From the NCBI RefSeq assembly GCF_025370255.1, contig NZ_JAMTCD010000014.1, positions 1 through 64,000 of the forward strand: a stretch of 64,000 nucleotides of DNA. Direction: 5' to 3'. The notes under the pieces are model-generated. The model saw nothing but the letters and a program-made list of their open reading frames with translations. It was not told the DNA's origin and did not search any database. The translations under genes and the position numbers were made by a program. Positions 33,596-42,554 of the stretch are shown in pieces; within the stretch, counting starts at the first letter, position 1; each line of letters begins with the position of its first letter. The stretch comes from Shewanella holmiensis. GTDB lineage: Bacteria; Pseudomonadota; Gammaproteobacteria; Enterobacterales; Shewanellaceae.

Positions 33596-34273
33596 ATGGC
33601 CAATTTTATCTATCATCCAGCTACCGATCCTTGGTTAGATATCATCCATCAAGATAAAGATATTATTGTGATAAACAAACCTTCTGGTTTGTTATCGGTT
33701 CCAGGAAGAGAAGCCCAATACCATGACAGCGTATTTACGCGTGTATTGCGCGATCACCCCAATGCACAAATCGTTCACCGACTTGATATGGCAACGTCCG
33801 GTATTATTGTACTTGCCTTACGGAAAAATGCTGAACGGGAGTTAAAGCGTCAATTTCGAGATAGAGAAACCCATAAAGTCTATTTTGCGCGCATTGCAGG
33901 TTATATGAAACAGTCTATGGTCCGAGTTGATCTACCGCTAATTTGTGACTGGCCGAATCGGCCTAAACAGAAAGTGGATCATGTTATTGGTAAAGCCTCA
34001 ACCACACTAGTTGAAGTCATAAGCTACGCCAAACGTTCAACCTTAGTAAAATTAACTCCCATAACGGGTCGATCGCATCAGCTTAGAGTGCATATGATGG
34101 CGCTTGGTCATCCCATTTTAGGCGATGGCTTTTATGCCGACCCTCTGGCAAAAAGCTTAGCACCAAGATTACTGCTGCATGCCGCAGAATTGTCTATTAA
34201 GCACCCTTATTCTGCCACGCCAATGACGTTCGATACCTTACCATCATTTATCGAGCCCACAAACGAACAGTAA
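33596..34273 (+). CDS. rluA: Dual-specificity 23S rRNA/tRNA pseudouridine synthase RluA
   Basis: A 225-residue enzyme that, in E. coli, makes pseudouridine at 23S rRNA U746 and tRNA U32. The catalytic Asp lies in VHRLDMATSGIIV, with VDLPLICDWPNRPKQK and PITGRSHQLRVHMMALGHPI also matching RluA closely and not RluC or RluD. The N-terminal S4 domain is absent, as expected. It lies upstream of asnC with a 70-base gap. Confidence 0.93.
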   Translation: MANFIYHPATDPWLDIIHQDKDIIVINKPSGLLSVPGREAQYHDSVFTRVLRDHPNAQIVHRLDMATSGIIVLALRKNAERELKRQFRDRETHKVYFARIAGYMKQSMVRVDLPLICDWPNRPKQKVDHVIGKASTTLVEVISYAKRSTLVKLTPITGRSHQLRVHMMALGHPILGDGFYADPLAKSLAPRLLLHAAELSIKHPYSATPMTFDTLPSFIEPTNEQ

Positions 34274-34342
34274 TTTTAATAGTAATAGTTTAATAAAAGA
34301 CGTAAATTAGTAACCAATTGAATAGATATTAGGTACTTTACT

Positions 34343-34804
34343 GTGGATAGCTCATTTCAACGAGACCAGCTTGATAACCAAATTTTATCGGCGCTGATGG
34401 AAGATGCCCGTACCCCATTTGCTGAACTCGCTAAGCGTTTTTCTGTTAGTGCAGGCACCATTCATGTGCGTGTAGAAAAAATGAAACAGGCAGGCATAAT
34501 TACCGGTGCACAAATCAGTGTCAATCCCAAAGCATTGGGTTATGACGTTTGCTGTTTTATCGGAATTAATTTAAAAAGTGCAGGTGACTATCCTGCGGCT
34601 ATTGCAAAACTAAACGCCTTAGATGAAGTCGTAGAAGCTTATTATACGACGGGTAATTACTCTATTTTTGTAAAGGTTATGTGCCAGTCTATTGATGGGT
34701 TGCAACATGTGCTAATAAACCGCATCCAATCGATTGACGAAATACAATCCACCGAAACGCTGATTAGTCTGCAAAACCCTATCGTAAGGGCAGTTAAACC
34801 TTAG
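34343..34804 (+). CDS. asnC: AsnC-type Lrp family transcription regulator
   Basis: A 153-residue regulator using a GTG start. The N-terminal helix-turn-helix (RTPFAELAKRFSVSAGTIHV) is followed by the RAM effector domain (LDEVVEAYYTTGNYSIFVKVM). It is nearly colinear with E. coli AsnC, including VEKMKQAGIITGAQI and IQSIDEIQSTETLI. AsnC activates the asparagine synthetase gene asnA, which is not seen nearby. Confidence 0.9.
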   Translation: MDSSFQRDQLDNQILSALMEDARTPFAELAKRFSVSAGTIHVRVEKMKQAGIITGAQISVNPKALGYDVCCFIGINLKSAGDYPAAIAKLNALDEVVEAYYTTGNYSIFVKVMCQSIDGLQHVLINRIQSIDEIQSTETLISLQNPIVRAVKP

Positions 34805-35040
34805 AGCAAATCATTATAAGTTAGAAAGAGCAGCATGAAGTTCTGTAAAAAATAAAAGCATAGTTTTTTCATCTGCGTTATTACATTTGTTGCCTTGTTG
34901 TGATAAAAATGTTCATTGCACACCACGCGTGCAACAAAAGCATTATAAAAACATTACAATTGCACCCCGCGACCTATCTGCAGTTTTTCGATGATTGCAG
35001 TAATCATTTTGAGGGTGTCTTGAAAAACAAGGAAGACGTT
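34805..35040. other. Intergenic region upstream of the S8 peptidase
   Basis: 236 bases. A frame reading through here joins the peptidase but looks untranslated; the true start has a better ribosome site and signal peptide. A promoter is expected but was not resolved. Confidence 0.4.
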
Positions 35041-38000
35041 GTGAAGACAAAACTATCACTCGCTATTTCAGCGGCACTAATATCAGGCGCATGTTTCGCA
35101 GGCGCTGCAGATAAGTACAATACAACTAATCAAACCAATAATGAGTATGCTGGTATTCAAGCGACCAAATTGGAAAAAAGTCAGAATACTCCTTCTGCTT
35201 GGATGATAAAGCTAACATCTCAATCAGTTTCTCAGCAAAATAGACTCTCAAATACTGATTTTTCTGCCGCGTTAAACAATGTTCAACAATCTCAAGCAAA
35301 AGTATTGAGTGCTATTAGCCAGTTAGATGCCAATGTCCAAGTTGTGGGCAAAACATCAAAATTGGTCAATGCTATTCTTGTTAAAGCAGACAAAAACACG
35401 CTTACAAGTTTATTATCAAATCCTGATGTTGCAGACATTTTACCCATTTATGATTACCAACTTGATGTTGCTGATAGTGCCGATTACGTGACAGCGACCC
35501 CAGTAATTGAAGCGGGCATTGCAACAGGTAAAGGCCAACGTGTTGCGGTTTTAGATACTGGCGTTGACTACACGCACAAAGCTTTAGGTGGTAGCGGTGA
35601 TGTTGCTGATTATAACGCAGCTGTAGCTGCTCAAGCAGAAATGCCTAACTGGCCACAAGGTAAAGTAATTGGCGGTTACGATTTCATGAATAATGATCCT
35701 AACCCAATTGATGTCAATACTAACCATGGTACCCATGTAAGCCATTCAGTCGTTGGTATTGCACCAGACGTGGAATTGTTTGTTTATTCTGTATGTAACT
35801 CAGGCTGCCCTGGATTAGCGCAATTAAACGCACTAGAAGCCGCAATGGATCCAAATGATGATGGTGATATTTCAGACCGTGTTGACACGGTAAACATGTC
35901 TTTAGGCGGTGACTTTGGTGATACCAAAGGTGGCGCAGTTCAAGAGCTAATCGATGAAATGGTTGAGCTTGGTGTTAACTTAGTTATTTCTGCAGGTAAC
36001 GATGGCGCTACACCATTTGTTGTCGGCGGTCCAAGTACTTCAAACAATGCACTATCTGTAGGCGCTATGACTCACCCTACAACTAAAGTAGGCAAGTTAG
36101 ACGCAACTGCTGCAGGTGTTGAATTAGCAGCTTTTAGTGCTGGTTTTAACAAAAGCAATGTATTTGAATTTAACCACACCAATGCACCTTTAGTATTACC
36201 AACCTCAAACTTCAATGGTTGCGCTGCCTTTACTGAAGATTTTACCGGTAAAGCGGTAATCATTGACCGTGGCGCTTGTGGATTTACCTCAAAAGTATTA
36301 AACGCTCAAAAGCAAGGTGCATCATTTGTTATTGTTGCAAACAATAAACCTGATGATGGGGCATTTAATATGGGTGGTAGCGATGCTGCCGTTACCATTC
36401 CTTCGGTGATGATTTCAAAAGAAGAAGGCGATGCAATCAAAGCTGAGCTTGCAAATGGTGTAGTTGAATACTCTATTACGTCAACTGAAGTATTAACTGC
36501 AGGTGCTATTGCAACATTTACATCACGCGGCCCTTCAATTGCTGGTACATTGAAGCCTGAAATTACCGCTCCAGGTACTGCAATTATGACTGCACACCCA
36601 GGTTTAGGTGATGGTTTAACTCCAATTAGCGGAACATCTTTCTCAAGCCCAATTACAGCAGGCGCAATGAGTATCGTTAAGGAAGCCCTTCCTGAGCGCA
36701 ATGGCTTTGAAATTAAAGCCACTATGATGAACTCAGCTAACTTAGATGTTACTGCAGAACCTCGTGGTTTAAATCCAGATGCTGAACTTGCACCTATTAG
36801 TTATATCGGTGCGGGTCTTGTTGATGTTCAAAAAGCAATTAACTTACCTGTTGCAGCTTGGAACAAAGATACCATGCAGGCAGCCTTAGCATTTGGTTTA
36901 GTTTCGTTAACCGAAGTGACTACGATGACTAAAACCATCACGGTTAAAAACTTCTCAAGCGACAACAAAACCTATTCATTAATGGCTGAACAACGCTTTA
37001 TGAATGATAAAGATTCTGGCGCGGTTTCATTTACCTTACCTGATTCTGTAAGCATCCCAGCTGGTCAAGTTAAGTCATTTGACGTAACTGTCACTATTGA
37101 CCCTTCAAAATTACCAGAATGGACACTCACGTCTTCATATGAATTAGATGGTACAGCGGCTGAAGCTTCTGATGCGTTAACCTTATCAGAATATGATGGC
37201 GCTATTAAGTTTATGGATGGTGAAACCGATGCATTGCATGTGGTTTATCATATCCTACCAAAAGCGGCAGCGGCAGCATCAGTTGTGACTGAAGTGACTG
37301 AAGATGGCATTGTAAGAACATTCACCAATACTGGTGCAACTGCGATTACAGCTCCATTTAGTGCACCTTTAATCGCAACAAGTAAAAAAGATATGTCATT
37401 GCGTCACGACCTATTAAATGCTTCTGCTGAACTTGCTGGTAGCGGATCTTGTGGTGCGGGTATTGCTATTTACAATACTTTCCAAATGCGTGACCCAATT
37501 GCTCATGCGTTAGTTGCAAGCTACAACGTAGATTATGATGTTAACAATGATGGTGTATGGGATTACACATCTAAAACCGTAAATCTACAATGGTTTAATG
37601 ATGACTACCCGCGCTCTTTATATGGTTTTGTAACAACTTATGGTACTTCAAGCGGTTCTTTACAACCTGCATACCATGTTACAGGTAATGATTTCTTAAC
37701 CACTAAAGCGTGTTTTGAAGATTTAGGGCTTGATCAAACCAATCTAGGCGAATCAATTAGCGTTCGTTTCCGTGTAGAAGAAAGTGATTGGGCACCGGTA
37801 TCTACAGGTACAGGTGATGAAGTAGTAACCTCTTTAAGTTTAGTTGCTCCAGATGCTTCAGCAGGTTTAGTTGATGCTGAAGGCAATGATGTTACTGAAC
37901 TTAAGCCGGGCGAAAGCGCAATGCTAATCAGCTCAGTTGGTGATAACTCAATGGGTTATATGCTGTTATCTGAAGATGGCTCAATGTCAGTTGTTGCCAA

Positions 38001-38667
38001 CACTACAGATGAAGGCAACTCTGCACCAGTAGCTGAAGATTTAGTTGTCTACGTTGATAAAGGTGCTGAGGCAGGTCTAGTATTAGGCCAAGTTGTTGCA
38101 ACTGACGCAGATATGCTAACCAGCCCAATATCAGAGTTTATTGTTACTAGCTCTGATTCAAACATGATAGCTATCGACAGTAAAGGTGTTGTCTCACTAA
38201 GCGAATCAGCTGTAATTGACCAACAAACAGAAACAATGACTGCTTCTGTTGTCGTAATGGATACCATGGGCAACCGCTCTGAACCTGTTACGGTTTCAGT
38301 AATGGTTAACAATACTGTTCCTACAGTTGCACCTACAGGGATGACAAGCACAGAGAACTTTGTTGTTACAGCAAAAGCAAATGGTAAAGATGCTGATGGT
38401 GACAAGTTAACTTATACTTGGACTCAAACTTCAGGTACAGCTGTTACATTCGCAAATGGTGGCCCAAGCATTAACTTCACAGCGCCTGCTGGTGATCATG
38501 TGTTGAAATTCTCTGTAGTTGCGTCAGATGGTCGTGCTGAAAGTGCCCCAGGTGTTGCTACTGTTACAGTGAATGCTAAAGTAGAGCAAAGCTCTGGTGG
38601 TGGTTCAATGGGCTGGTTAACAGCACTATTACTACCTTTAGCTGCATTACGTCGTCGTAAGCACTAA
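35041..38667 (+). CDS. Secreted S8 (subtilisin) serine peptidase with GlyGly-CTERM anchor
   Basis: A 1208-residue exported protease. GTG 35041 is taken as start because AAGGAAG lies five bases before it and the signal peptide KLSLAISAALISGACFA follows; a far-upstream start in the same frame is unlikely. The catalytic triad is Asp in VLDTGVD (about 172), His in NHGTHV (about 228) and Ser in GTSFSSP (about 532). A PA domain (AAFTEDFTGKAVIIDRGACG) is inserted between His and Ser. Ig/cadherin-like repeats fill the C-terminal third, ending in SGGGSMGWLTALLLP plus a basic tail, the GlyGly-CTERM signal cut by rhombosortase. Confidence 0.95.
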   Translation: MKTKLSLAISAALISGACFAGAADKYNTTNQTNNEYAGIQATKLEKSQNTPSAWMIKLTSQSVSQQNRLSNTDFSAALNNVQQSQAKVLSAISQLDANVQVVGKTSKLVNAILVKADKNTLTSLLSNPDVADILPIYDYQLDVADSADYVTATPVIEAGIATGKGQRVAVLDTGVDYTHKALGGSGDVADYNAAVAAQAEMPNWPQGKVIGGYDFMNNDPNPIDVNTNHGTHVSHSVVGIAPDVELFVYSVCNSGCPGLAQLNALEAAMDPNDDGDISDRVDTVNMSLGGDFGDTKGGAVQELIDEMVELGVNLVISAGNDGATPFVVGGPSTSNNALSVGAMTHPTTKVGKLDATAAGVELAAFSAGFNKSNVFEFNHTNAPLVLPTSNFNGCAAFTEDFTGKAVIIDRGACGFTSKVLNAQKQGASFVIVANNKPDDGAFNMGGSDAAVTIPSVMISKEEGDAIKAELANGVVEYSITSTEVLTAGAIATFTSRGPSIAGTLKPEITAPGTAIMTAHPGLGDGLTPISGTSFSSPITAGAMSIVKEALPERNGFEIKATMMNSANLDVTAEPRGLNPDAELAPISYIGAGLVDVQKAINLPVAAWNKDTMQAALAFGLVSLTEVTTMTKTITVKNFSSDNKTYSLMAEQRFMNDKDSGAVSFTLPDSVSIPAGQVKSFDVTVTIDPSKLPEWTLTSSYELDGTAAEASDALTLSEYDGAIKFMDGETDALHVVYHILPKAAAAASVVTEVTEDGIVRTFTNTGATAITAPFSAPLIATSKKDMSLRHDLLNASAELAGSGSCGAGIAIYNTFQMRDPIAHALVASYNVDYDVNNDGVWDYTSKTVNLQWFNDDYPRSLYGFVTTYGTSSGSLQPAYHVTGNDFLTTKACFEDLGLDQTNLGESISVRFRVEESDWAPVSTGTGDEVVTSLSLVAPDASAGLVDAEGNDVTELKPGESAMLISSVGDNSMGYMLLSEDGSMSVVANTTDEGNSAPVAEDLVVYVDKGAEAGLVLGQVVATDADMLTSPISEFIVTSSDSNMIAIDSKGVVSLSESAVIDQQTETMTASVVVMDTMGNRSEPVTVSVMVNNTVPTVAPTGMTSTENFVVTAKANGKDADGDKLTYTWTQTSGTAVTFANGGPSINFTAPAGDHVLKFSVVASDGRAESAPGVATVTVNAKVEQSSGGGSMGWLTALLLPLAALRRRKH

Positions 38668-38691
38668 ACCCAAACGTTAATTCGTAAAAAT

Positions 38692-38725
38692 AAAACCAGT
38701 TGCTTAGGCAACTGGTTTTTTATTT
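38692..38725 (+). terminator. Terminator after the S8 peptidase
   Basis: 12-bp stem AAAACCAGTTGC/GCAACTGGTTTT around a short loop, followed by T residues. Confidence 0.85.
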
Positions 38726-38750
38726 AAAGCTTATAATAACTCTGAAACAC

Positions 38751-38848
38751 CAGCACAGCAGCACAGCAGCACAGCAGCACAGCAGCACAGCAGCACAGCA
38801 GCACAGCAGCACAGCAGCACAGCAGCACAGCAGCACAGCAGCACAGCA
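38751..38848. repeat. Tandem array of an 8-bp repeat, about 12 copies
   Basis: CAGCACAG repeated about 12.25 times without a mismatch, just after the S8 peptidase terminator. The perfection suggests recent expansion by slippage. The minus-strand frame through it would encode a repetitive Cys/Ala/Leu protein with no homologue-like character. Confidence 0.95.
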
Positions 38849-39209
38849 ATAACGTAAAAGGTTCATCCGAAAAACACTAACAACTTGGCAGCACATCAAC
38901 TTATCGCATTTACTCCACACAAAATAATCAACTAAAGCATTGAAACCTTTACCCATCCCCTCGACTACCTCCATTTAGACGATTCGGCCTCTCTGACTAA
39001 AAACAGCAACAACGAGATTTAATTAACTGAACTCAAGTATTTATGACTAGAGCAATCGTTATGTAGGGTTTGATACATCATATGCGATTCATGAATTGCA
39101 AGCTTACCCGTTAAAGTAAGCTTATCGGATACTTAGGCGACTGTAACTAAGCTGCAAGTTCCAGTTTTAAACATCATCCATCAAATATTAATTTATAAAC
39201 GGTAACGCT
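38849..39209. other. Intergenic region upstream of the efflux operon
   Basis: About 360 bases without a gene. A short inverted repeat (AAGCTTACCCG near 39099, then AAGTAAGCTTATC) lies within. The promoter of the aaeX-like operon should be here. Confidence 0.35.
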
Positions 39210-39413
39210 ATGCCTCATGAAATAACATTTGGAGAAATATATGGGCCACCACTGCTTGTGGTCATCCCTCTCGCTTATTTACTTATGCTAATTGCGAGCA
39301 AAATATTGACTAAAATGGGCTGCTATAAATGGATAGCTTTACCTGCTGTTTTTGAATTGAGTTTAGTCGCCATCTTTACGGTAGCCATTGGCCAATTTAT
39401 TACAATTGTATAG
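39210..39413 (+). CDS. AaeX-like small membrane protein (DUF1656)
   Basis: A 67-residue protein, the same size as E. coli AaeX, with two membrane helices (LLVVIPLAYLLMLIASKI and VFELSLVAIFTVAIGQFI) and an opening MPHEITFGEIYGPPLL typical of DUF1656. It is the first of three genes matching the aaeXAB order. AaeX has no known separate function; it travels with the adaptor and the transporter. Confidence 0.88.
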   Translation: MPHEITFGEIYGPPLLVVIPLAYLLMLIASKILTKMGCYKWIALPAVFELSLVAIFTVAIGQFITIV

Positions 39414-39485
39414 CTGACGACTCACGTAAAACAAAATAAATCAATTTAAATCAATTAGATAAAAACAGATAAAGGACATGGCGTC

Positions 39486-40355
39486 ATGTTTCGATACTTA
39501 ATCACCACTATCATTGCCTCTGTTGCTATTGTGGGTATTTATACTCAATATCAACTTTACTCAGAAAACCCATGGACGCGTGACGGCCAAGTACGTGCAC
39601 ACATCATTCAAATTACCCCTCGAGTAACCGGGCCTGTTGTAAACGTTAATATTGACGACAACAGCCGTGTTAAAAAAGGCGATTTGTTGTTTGAAATTGA
39701 ACCTAGCCTTTATAAAGCTGCACTTAACAATGCCCTAGCAAAACAGCGTCAAGCCCAAGCATTATTAGCTAAAGCCATCAATGAAAACAATCGTGCAACT
39801 GCTCTTGAAAAACGCAAACTAGGCTCGGTATCTGTATTGGATTTAAATAATTTTGAAAATGCCGTGCAAACCGCAAAAGCCAATCTTGCTTCAGCAGAAG
39901 CTTTAGTTGAAGAAGCACAGTTAAACGTTAATTTCACAAAAGTGTTTGCGCCAACAGACGGTTTCATCACTAACCTAAATTTACGTGAAGGGGCTCAAGT
40001 TGTAGCAAATTCACCTGTGGTGGCGCTTATTGATGAAAATAGCTTTTGGATTGAAGGATTTTTCAAGGAAACAGATTTACAAGGCGTTATTGCGGGCGAT
40101 AAAGCAATCGTCACATTAATGATGAACTCTGACGAGCCAATCAATGCCAAGGTAGACAGTATCGGCTACGGCATTGCAAAAAGTGATGGCAGCACTGGTA
40201 ATACTTTACTTCCTAACGTGAATCCTAATTTTCAATGGATACGATTAGCACAGCGACTTCCGGTAAAATTAACCTTAGAAAACATTTCTGATGATGTTCA
40301 ATTAAGAGAAGGTACTACTGCATCAATCAAAATAATCAAAACCACTACCCTTTAA
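39486..40355 (+). CDS. HlyD/AaeA-like efflux adaptor
   Basis: Periplasmic adaptor of 289 residues with an N-terminal anchor (LITTIIASVAIVGIYTQY) and the family start DGQVRAHIIQITPRVTGPVV, followed by a lipoyl half-motif (VKKGDLLFEIEPSLYKAAL), an alpha hairpin and the barrel domain. It would link the FUSC-type inner membrane protein to an outer membrane channel. It resembles AaeA (p-hydroxybenzoate efflux). It lies between AaeX-like and AaeB-like genes. Confidence 0.92.
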   Translation: MFRYLITTIIASVAIVGIYTQYQLYSENPWTRDGQVRAHIIQITPRVTGPVVNVNIDDNSRVKKGDLLFEIEPSLYKAALNNALAKQRQAQALLAKAINENNRATALEKRKLGSVSVLDLNNFENAVQTAKANLASAEALVEEAQLNVNFTKVFAPTDGFITNLNLREGAQVVANSPVVALIDENSFWIEGFFKETDLQGVIAGDKAIVTLMMNSDEPINAKVDSIGYGIAKSDGSTGNTLLPNVNPNFQWIRLAQRLPVKLTLENISDDVQLREGTTASIKIIKTTTL

Positions 40356-40371
40356 TTAGCAGATCAGAAGC

Positions 40372-41751
40372 ATGCTTTCTTATTCAACCAAAAATGCCAT
40401 AAAGGTTGCCCTAAGTTTTACCTTAACCATTGCTCTGTCATTGTATTTTGGTTGGGAAAAACCTTACTGGGCGGCCGTTACCATTATTGCAATGGCTGCC
40501 AACGAGACCTATAGCCACTCGATAAAGTTAGCAAGAGATCGTCTACTGGGCACCTTGTTCGGCGCTATCTTGGCATTGCTAATGATTAGCTTTTTATCCC
40601 AAGAGCGCTTTTTGTTTATCAGCGTTTATATTGTTATCGCTGGGATTGCCACCTACATGGCTTTTAATCTGAAGTATGGCTATATATTCAGAATGGCTTT
40701 TGTGGTCTGCTCGCTAATTAGTGCTATTGGCAGTTTTAATGATATAACAACGTTCGATATGATCACGCTAAGACTGGAAGAAAACGTCTTAGGAGTCATA
40801 GTATATTCATTGGTATTTCGTTTTATCTGGCCAAATAGCACTGAACAATACTTCTTTGATTTATTCAATAAAGTGTTAGCCAACTTAGAACAAACATGCG
40901 CAAAATTAACCGCAACTATGACTCAGGAAGAGTTAACAAGAATCACATCAGACCTTGAAAATACCATTCAGCAGGTCGCCAAAATGAAGTCGATAATTGA
41001 CTTACCAATGAACGGGAGTTATCAACTCAAGTATCAGCAAAACAAATGGAAAACTGCAACCATAGCCAGTTATGACATCGCTATATCGCTGAAACAAATC
41101 ATAACGGCTAGATCTGAAGTAAATTGCCAAAATACGGACTCGCAAAATGAATTAACTGTGATCAAACAACAGATTTCGCATCTTAAAGATGCGAATAGAA
41201 ATGATCAAAATCTAACAGGAATATTGACAAAAAATAGCTGGAAGGATTTAGACAAACTAACACCCAAAGTATCTAAAAAGTCACGTTTGATAGATGCGGC
41301 GGTTGTTATGGTGATGATAGCCACTTTCTTTTGCCTATGGATTTATATTCCATTATTGGGTGGATATCTGTTCCCATTATTGGCAGCTATTTTCTCTGTG
41401 ACAATAATGACGATGCCAAAAGGACTAATGAAATCAATCGTATTTGGTACCATAACCCTAAGTGCAATTATTCTGGCTGAATTTGTGTTTATCATGCCGT
41501 TTTTTACCGAACTATGGCAACTAGGCTTATTTTATTTCATCAATATCTTTGCGATCTGGAGGATATTTGCAGCGCCCCAATATGCACTTTATAAACTATT
41601 AGGTGGAAATTTTTTAGTCATATTAACCATGAGTGCATTGCGTCTAACGCCAACTTATACCATTGATACGTCATTGAATTTGTTAATTCAGATGTTTTTA
41701 ATACTGGGTATTATTCACTTCTTCGAAAAGTTATCTAGCCCTTTGCATTAG
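40372..41751 (+). CDS. FUSC-family transporter (AaeB-like, short)
   Basis: A 459-residue membrane protein with two sets of helices: an N-terminal set (KVALSFTLTIALSLYFGWEK, then AAVTIIAMAANETYSHSI) and a C-terminal set (AAVVMVMIATFFCLWIYIPL onward), separated by a cytoplasmic helical domain. This is the FUSC layout of aromatic acid exporters. It is shorter than E. coli AaeB (655 residues), which may mean a compact middle domain. Last gene of the operon; substrate unknown, perhaps aromatic acids. No LysR-type regulator (AaeR) is adjacent. Confidence 0.9.
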   Translation: MLSYSTKNAIKVALSFTLTIALSLYFGWEKPYWAAVTIIAMAANETYSHSIKLARDRLLGTLFGAILALLMISFLSQERFLFISVYIVIAGIATYMAFNLKYGYIFRMAFVVCSLISAIGSFNDITTFDMITLRLEENVLGVIVYSLVFRFIWPNSTEQYFFDLFNKVLANLEQTCAKLTATMTQEELTRITSDLENTIQQVAKMKSIIDLPMNGSYQLKYQQNKWKTATIASYDIAISLKQIITARSEVNCQNTDSQNELTVIKQQISHLKDANRNDQNLTGILTKNSWKDLDKLTPKVSKKSRLIDAAVVMVMIATFFCLWIYIPLLGGYLFPLLAAIFSVTIMTMPKGLMKSIVFGTITLSAIILAEFVFIMPFFTELWQLGLFYFINIFAIWRIFAAPQYALYKLLGGNFLVILTMSALRLTPTYTIDTSLNLLIQMFLILGIIHFFEKLSSPLH

Positions 41752-41828
41752 TGTTTAAATCGGGGGCTAAGTTATAAACTGTGATAATGAATGGAAGAAT
41801 ATCAATTTGATATTTTGCAGGCACAAAA

Positions 41829-41849
41829 AAACCGACTAAATGTCGGTTT
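41829..41849 (-). terminator. Terminator of the tRNA-Leu transcript
   Basis: Stem AAACCGAC/GTCGGTTT with a 5-base loop and T residues on the minus strand. Confidence 0.8.
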
Positions 41850-41872
41850 CGTGTTCTCTTTGAATAGAGAAG

Positions 41873-41959
41873 TGGTACCAGTGGTCGGACTCGAACCGAC
41901 ACGCTTTTAAAGGCGGGGGATTTTGAATCCCCTGTGTATACCAATTTCACCACACTGGC
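41873..41959 (-). tRNA. tRNA-Leu, anticodon CAA
   Basis: 87 nucleotides with encoded CCA. The 7-bp acceptor stem, a D arm, an anticodon stem GGGGA/TCCCC with loop TTCAAAA (anticodon CAA, reads UUG), a long type II variable arm typical of leucine and a T arm with GGTTCGAGTCC are all present. Confidence 0.97.
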
Positions 41960-42144
41960 ACAATCACATAATTGAACAGTATCAATCAAGTGACGGGAAT
42001 TATACCCATGCTTATGACAATGGCAAGCCCTTTAACCAGACTTTACCAACAAAAAATATCAAGCGCTTAAATTCCAATCGTATCTTTCCCCTCAAAGGCG
42101 CCAATTATCACAATTCTGCTTTCAGACAAGTATCACTTCCATAC

Positions 42145-42166
42145 AAATGTAACAGTGATCACATTT
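42145..42166. promoter_or_regulatory. CRP-type site upstream of the DUF3149 gene
   Basis: AAATGTAACAGTGATCACAT plus TT matches 17 of 22 positions of the CRP consensus and has TCACA intact. It is centred about 93 bases before the predicted start. Confidence 0.6.
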
Positions 42167-42200
42167 AAACCACATCTATACCCATTTATAGGCAGGAACA

Positions 42201-42214
42201 TTGATCGAGATCAG
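42201..42214. promoter_or_regulatory. FNR/EtrA-type box upstream of the DUF3149 gene
   Basis: TTGATCGAGATCAG matches nine of ten fixed positions of TTGAT-N4-ATCAA. Its centre lies exactly 41.5 bases before the start predicted from TATGAT at 42237-42242. Confidence 0.7.
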
Positions 42215-42236
42215 TTTTGTTCATTTAATTCAGCAT

Positions 42237-42242
42237 TATGAT
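42237..42242 (+). promoter_or_regulatory. -10 box of the DUF3149 promoter
   Basis: TATGAT, five of six consensus positions; predicted transcription start near 42249. Confidence 0.6.
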
Positions 42243-42275
42243 AACTAGGACTTCACAATTACAAGGAATTTTATC

Positions 42276-42413
42276 ATGGCATTTTGGTTAGATTTAATGT
42301 TCGGTAACCCAATTGGTTTACTCTCAATGATTGTCATTTTCAGTACTTTGGGAATTATTTCTTACTTAATGTGGATGTTCGTTGTGAAGTCAGCACCGGG
42401 CAATAATGAGTAA
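42276..42413 (+). CDS. 45-residue DUF3149 membrane protein
   Basis: A tiny single-pass membrane protein: MAFWLDLMFGNPIGLLSMIV then IFSTLGIISYLMWMFVVKSA and a short polar end. It matches the DUF3149 family. AAGGAATT precedes the ATG. It is not part of an operon; promoter elements show an FNR box at class II distance and an upstream CRP site, so expression is probably higher when oxygen or preferred carbon is scarce. A terminator follows at 42484. The function is unknown; small membrane proteins under this type of control often attach to cytochrome complexes. Confidence 0.85.
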   Translation: MAFWLDLMFGNPIGLLSMIVIFSTLGIISYLMWMFVVKSAPGNNE

Positions 42414-42483
42414 TTTGCTTGCTGCGTAGTCTTTGTTCTTAGTTTTTTAATTGCTGTTTTTCAAGTAAAACTGAACCATTTCA

Positions 42484-42506
42484 GGGGCTAATTTAGCCCC
42501 TTTTTT
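42484..42506 (+). terminator. Terminator after the DUF3149 gene
   Basis: Stem GGGGCTA/TAGCCCC with a 3-base loop followed by six T residues. Confidence 0.9.
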
Positions 42507-42554
42507 CTTGCTCATTTGATATAAAATTCAACGTTGATCAGTCTAAAATCCTCA

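Noticed and set aside
38720..38974. Minus-strand frame with Cys/Ala/Leu repeats
   Set aside because: Its repeats are only the translation of the 8-bp microsatellite. It has no protein-like character and lies over a terminator.
41735..41989. Minus-strand frame over the tRNA
   Set aside because: It is a shadow of tRNA-Leu and has no independent support.
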